This document shows, piece after piece, positions 60,835-64,000 of a stretch of 64,000 bases of DNA (position 1 is its first letter; the number at the start of each line of letters is the position of its first letter). Source of the stretch: Hymenobacter baengnokdamensis (GTDB lineage Bacteria; Bacteroidota; Bacteroidia; Cytophagales; Hymenobacteraceae); the NCBI RefSeq assembly GCF_008728635.1, contig NZ_CP044285.1, forward strand, positions 620,001 through 684,000. Direction: 5' to 3'. The notes beneath the pieces were generated by a model, which was not told where the DNA came from, searched no databases, and saw only the letters and a list, made by a program, of their open reading frames with translations. A program made the position numbers and the translations under genes.

Positions 60835-60908
60835 ATAAAACAACTACTGAAGCTGTTTAGGACGTTCTTCTTTAGTTTTTATCGCTTCCTAAATAGCCCT
60901 GTTTTTTC

Positions 60909-61658
60909 TTATGGCAGCTCGGCAAACTCCGCAGCCGGACGGGCGGCTTCGCCGGGCTTTAGCACCTGGGCTACGCCGCCCTGAATAACCACTGCCGCCT
61001 TGGCCAGGCCAATAAAGAGGCCGTGCTCCACAATACCCGGAATGGTTTTGAGCTGCGTAGCCAGCCATTCCGGCTCCGCAATCTGCTGAAAATGACAGTC
61101 GACCAGCAGGTTTTTCTGGTCGGAATAAGCGGGTGCGGCCGGGTCGTCTTTGCGCATTCGCAGCACTGGGGCGCCGCCCAGCTGCTCAAGCGCATCGAGC
61201 ACCCAGGGCAGGGCGAAGGGCACCACTTCGAGCGGCAGCGGAAAACGGCCCAGCACGGGCACCACCTTGGAAGAATCGGCAATAACGAGCAGATAGCGCG
61301 AGGCCGTTTCGAGCACTTTTTCGCGCAATAGCGCGCCGCCCCCGCCTTTGATGAGGCGCAGCTGCCCATCGAGCTCATCGGCGCCGTCCACGGCCAGGTC
61401 GAAGGTGAGGCCCCGGCGCGGCTCCACCAGCGGAATACCCACCTGCCGCGCCAGCGCTTCGCTGGCCAGCGAGGTGGCAGTACCCTGCACTTTCAGGCCA
61501 TTGCGCACTTTTTCGCCAAGCTGGGTAATAAAATGCGCGGCCGTGGTGCCGGTGCCCAGTCCTAGCAGCATGCCCTCGCGCACCCAGCCCACGGCAGCGG
61601 CGGCAGCGAGTTGTTTTTCATATTCTTGGGGCGAAAGAGCGGGGATGAGAGAAGCCAT
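60909..61658 (-). CDS. rpiA: Ribose-5-phosphate isomerase A
   Basis: A 249-residue RpiA interconverting ribose-5-phosphate and ribulose-5-phosphate. Motifs: GLGTGTTAAHFITQLGEKV, DLAVDGADELDGQLRLIKGGGGALLREK with the catalytic Asp/Lys pair, and IADSSKVVPVLGRFPLPLEV. Its location next to gnd-zwf-pgl, although convergent, extends the pentose-phosphate group. It diverges from the EamA transporter by 72 bp. Confidence 0.96.
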   Translation of the reverse strand: MASLIPALSPQEYEKQLAAAAAVGWVREGMLLGLGTGTTAAHFITQLGEKVRNGLKVQGTATSLASEALARQVGIPLVEPRRGLTFDLAVDGADELDGQLRLIKGGGGALLREKVLETASRYLLVIADSSKVVPVLGRFPLPLEVVPFALPWVLDALEQLGGAPVLRMRKDDPAAPAYSDQKNLLVDCHFQQIAEPEWLATQLKTIPGIVEHGLFIGLAKAAVVIQGGVAQVLKPGEAARPAAEFAELP

Positions 61659-61718
61659 AAAGATGAGAAAGTGAAAGCCACGACAATGTTACGGCACAGC
61701 TACGCCTCCGGCCGGGCG

Positions 61719-61726
61719 TAATTTTG
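61719..61726 (+). promoter_or_regulatory. -7 box TAATTTTG directly before the EamA gene
   Basis: TAATTTTG fits TAnnTTTG exactly and ends four bases before the ATG at 61731, so a transcript would start at or beside the start codon. Confidence 0.4.
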
Positions 61727-61730
61727 AGCA

Positions 61731-62720
61731 ATGCCTGCCCCTGCCCTGCCCCGCCCTACCGCCAGCCTACCAGAAGCTGCCCTTGCCCCCGCCGTGTCGG
61801 CCGCCCCCGAAGTAGTAGCGCACGAGGCCGGCCCGCCCGCTTCGGCCTGGGGCCTGCTGCTGGTACTCTCGCTCATCTGGGGCACCTCTTTTATTTTGAT
61901 GAAGAAAGGGCTCGTGGTGTTTTCGGCGATGGAGCTGGGCGCAACGCGGGTGAGCGTAGCGGCGCTGCTGCTCCTGCCGTTTGGGCTGCGCGAAATCGGC
62001 CGCGTTGAGCGCAGCCGCCTCAAGTGGCTGGCGCTCAGCGGCACGGTGGGCACGCTTATTCCGGCTTTCCTCTTTGCCTATGCCGAAACGCGACTGGCCT
62101 CAGGGCTGGCGGGTGTGCTCAATGCTCTCACGGCAGTATTTGCGCTGCTGGTGGGGGCGCTGCTGTTCGGGCAGCGCCTCACCGGGCTGCGCGTGCTGGG
62201 TATCGGGCTGGGCCTGGTGGGCACGGTGGTGCTAATGCTGCTCGGCGGCAGCGGCGACGCCACCACCCCGGCCGGCGGCGCGGGCAATGCCTGGTACGGG
62301 CTCTACATTGTGGTGGCTACCGTGGGCTATGGCCTCAGCGTGAACGTGATAAAGCATCGTCTGCACGCCATGAGGCCGGTAGCCGTCACCTCGCTGCTCC
62401 TACTGCTTATCGGCGGACCTGCGCTGGCGTATTTGTTGCTGGGCACGGGCTTCGTGCACAAGCTGGCTACGGTGCCGGGCGCGTGGCCGGCGTTTGGCTA
62501 CATCGCTCTGCTGGCCACTATGAGCACGGCCGTGGCCACCATGCTCTTCAATATGCTCATTCAGCGCTCTACCACGCTGTTTGCCTCATCGAGCACCTAC
62601 CTCATTCCCATTGTGGCGCTGGCCTGGGGCGCGCTCGATGGCGAGGCGTTCAACCTGTGGCACGCGGCCGGCATGGTCATTATTCTGGCGGGCGTATTTA
62701 TCATTCACCGGGCCCGGTAG
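61731..62720 (+). CDS. EamA/DMT family transporter
   Basis: A 329-residue drug/metabolite-type permease with ten predicted membrane helices in two EamA halves: first LLVLSLIWGTSFILMKKGLV, second beginning WYGLYIVVATVGYGLSVNVI. The N-terminal ~40 residues are Pro/Ala-rich and soluble. The substrate cannot be read. It is divergent from rpiA and convergent with the permease. Confidence 0.9.
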   Translation: MPAPALPRPTASLPEAALAPAVSAAPEVVAHEAGPPASAWGLLLVLSLIWGTSFILMKKGLVVFSAMELGATRVSVAALLLLPFGLREIGRVERSRLKWLALSGTVGTLIPAFLFAYAETRLASGLAGVLNALTAVFALLVGALLFGQRLTGLRVLGIGLGLVGTVVLMLLGGSGDATTPAGGAGNAWYGLYIVVATVGYGLSVNVIKHRLHAMRPVAVTSLLLLLIGGPALAYLLLGTGFVHKLATVPGAWPAFGYIALLATMSTAVATMLFNMLIQRSTTLFASSSTYLIPIVALAWGALDGEAFNLWHAAGMVIILAGVFIIHRAR

Positions 62721-62879
62721 GCACAGGGTTGGCTGCGGTTGCAGTTTGCCATTTCCGAAAGCCAGCGCCGGCCGGCGTGGCCGCCCGGCCCGACGCCAGG
62801 CCGGCCGCTCACCAGAGCAAACAACTCAGCAACACCAGCCGCCGGGCGCATACGCTGCCCGCCAGTAACTATTTTCGGC

Positions 62880-64000
62880 TTACCCGGCCGCCACTTTATT
62901 CAGCCTGGAGTGCTGATACCCGTACCCAAAGTAGATAAGCAGCCCAATCAGCAGCCAAATCAGAAACATTGTCCAGTTGTTGATGCCGAGCTGCGTCATC
63001 AGGTACAGGTTGGTGAGCAGGCCCAGCACCGGCAGCAGCGAGAGCTTTTTCCGGAAGGTAACGACCATGATGGCCAGCGAGGCCAGCATAAATACCAGGT
63101 ACGGAATCTGGTGGCGAAACACGGCGTACCAGCCCTCGCCGGTGCGGGCGGCCGTGGTACCGTCGCTATCCTCAATAAACTTGACGATAGTGGCGTGGTC
63201 GTAGCGCCAGAGCAGCCAGGAGCAGGCTATCAGCACCAGCGGCACCAGCCAGCGCCCACTAATGTAGGGTACCCGAAAGCGGGCCTCGGACTTGCCGTAG
63301 GGGTCGATGATGAGGATGCCGCCGCACACCAGCGCGAAGGCGAACAGCGTGCCGATGCTCGTTAAGTCAACCACCAAATCCATGTTGAGAAACAGCGCCG
63401 GCACCCCCACGAAAATACCCGTTATGATGGTGCTGAACGAGGGCGTGTGAAACCGGGGATGCACCTTGGCAAACACCGGCGGCAGCAGGCCGTCGCGGCT
63501 CATGGTGAGCCAGATGCGCGGCTGCCCCAGCTGAAACACCAGCAGCACCGAGGCCATCGCAAACACGGCGCTCACCGCCACCAGCGCCGAAAGCCGGGGC
63601 AGGCCTACTTTGGCAAACACGAACGAGAGCGGGTCGCCCACGCCCAGCTCTTTGTAGCTCACCATGCCGGTGAGTACCAGCGTAATGATAACATAGAGAA
63701 CAGTGCATATAATGAGCGCATACATCATGGCCTTGGGCAGGTCGCGCTGCGGGTTTTTGCACTCTTCGGCGGTGGTCGAGATGGCATCGAAGCCGATGTA
63801 GGCAAAGAATACGGCCGATACGCCTTTGAGTACGCCGCCGATGCCATTGGGGGCGAAAGGCGACCAGTTGGCCGGCTTCACGTAGAACGCGCCCACCACA
63901 ATGACCACGGCCACGATTATGAGCTTCAGTACCACCAGCAGGTTAGAGGCATTTTTACTTTCCTTGATGCCCACGTACACCAGCGCCGTGATGGCTACCG
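62880..64000 (-). CDS. APC-family amino-acid permease (5' end outside window)
   Basis: The gene continues past 64000 (the last 20 bases add ...VAITALVYV in frame), so only the C-terminal ~370 residues are seen. About nine membrane helices remain. FFAYIGFDAISTTAEECKNP is the conserved TM6-loop region of APC amino-acid permeases of the YfnA/CAT type, followed by PRDLPKAMMYALIICTVLY. The C-terminus (residues after ~300) has the extra helices of the cationic-amino-acid transporter-like group. Substrate unknown; 159-bp spacer from the convergent EamA gene has no clear terminator. Confidence 0.9.
   Translation of the reverse strand, partial: VAITALVYVGIKESKNASNLLVVLKLIIVAVVIVVGAFYVKPANWSPFAPNGIGGVLKGVSAVFFAYIGFDAISTTAEECKNPQRDLPKAMMYALIICTVLYVIITLVLTGMVSYKELGVGDPLSFVFAKVGLPRLSALVAVSAVFAMASVLLVFQLGQPRIWLTMSRDGLLPPVFAKVHPRFHTPSFSTIITGIFVGVPALFLNMDLVVDLTSIGTLFAFALVCGGILIIDPYGKSEARFRVPYISGRWLVPLVLIACSWLLWRYDHATIVKFIEDSDGTTAARTGEGWYAVFRHQIPYLVFMLASLAIMVVTFRKKLSLLPVLGLLTNLYLMTQLGINNWTMFLIWLLIGLLIYFGYGYQHSRLNKVAAG

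Overview
The window reads as about 64 kb of chromosome from a GC-rich Bacteroidota bacterium, most likely a Hymenobacter or close relative. This placement is an inference from content: a Por-secretion (T9SS) cargo with a C-terminal sorting domain, a PorE-like OmpA lipoprotein, Bacteroidota-restricted families (DUF4293, DUF4476, DUF5686-like, a PycTM effector), TAnnTTTG -7 promoter boxes, and start codons that mostly lack Shine-Dalgarno sequences. No rRNA, prophage, transposase, CRISPR array or integrase was seen. The region is mostly core and household genes, and its most unusual content lies in a few multidomain proteins and in the intergenic DNA.

Layout. 1-6.2 kb: edge of an unknown minus-strand gene, then a plus-strand set for sugar/polyol oxidation (SDR, gluconate-dehydrogenase subunit 3-like, GMC oxidoreductase, GH1-like glycosidase) and a polytopic membrane protein. 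6.3-17 kb: a DUF5686-like outer-membrane protein, a convergent lipoprotein, tRNA-Arg(CCT), an HD-PycTM fusion, a 1364-residue phosphoesterase/barrel protein and a small membrane protein. 17.2-24 kb, minus strand: molybdopterin oxidoreductase, polyphosphate kinase, SixA-like phosphatase, HflX, cytochrome c. 24-32 kb: glycosyltransferase and RfbC, MurF, a T9SS cargo, a nitrilase-family amidase and an aminotransferase. 32-38.2 kb: two large sensor kinases, divergently transcribed. 38.2-47 kb: a decayed spacer, OmpA protein, tRNA-Phe(GAA), a membrane Fe-S/CCG redox pair with a coiled-coil gene between, a conserved unknown, the PorE-like lipoprotein and a DUF4476 protein. 47-56.9 kb: DUF4293, thiolase, kynureninase, a membrane protein, Psd, Gdh, CdsA, a CPBP protease, Dus and a DUF4174 protein. 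57-64 kb: gnd-zwf-pgl, rpiA, an EamA transporter and an amino-acid permease cut by the window end.

How genes work together. gnd-zwf-pgl is a tight operon covering the whole oxidative pentose phosphate branch, with rpiA convergent next to it. CdsA and Psd are both phospholipid enzymes and flank Gdh. The Fe-S/TM protein and the CCG protein look like two halves of one membrane redox complex. The two sensor kinases share a 168-bp divergent promoter region.

Points most worth following: the stand-alone HD-PycTM protein; the kinase-like motif between the phosphoesterase and the barrel in the 1364-residue protein; and two inverted-repeat elements of 214-215 bp with homologous arms that each fill an intergenic space from stop codon to start codon, one apparently supplying the GTG start of psd. 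All function calls come from reading sequence and motifs; no database search was run.
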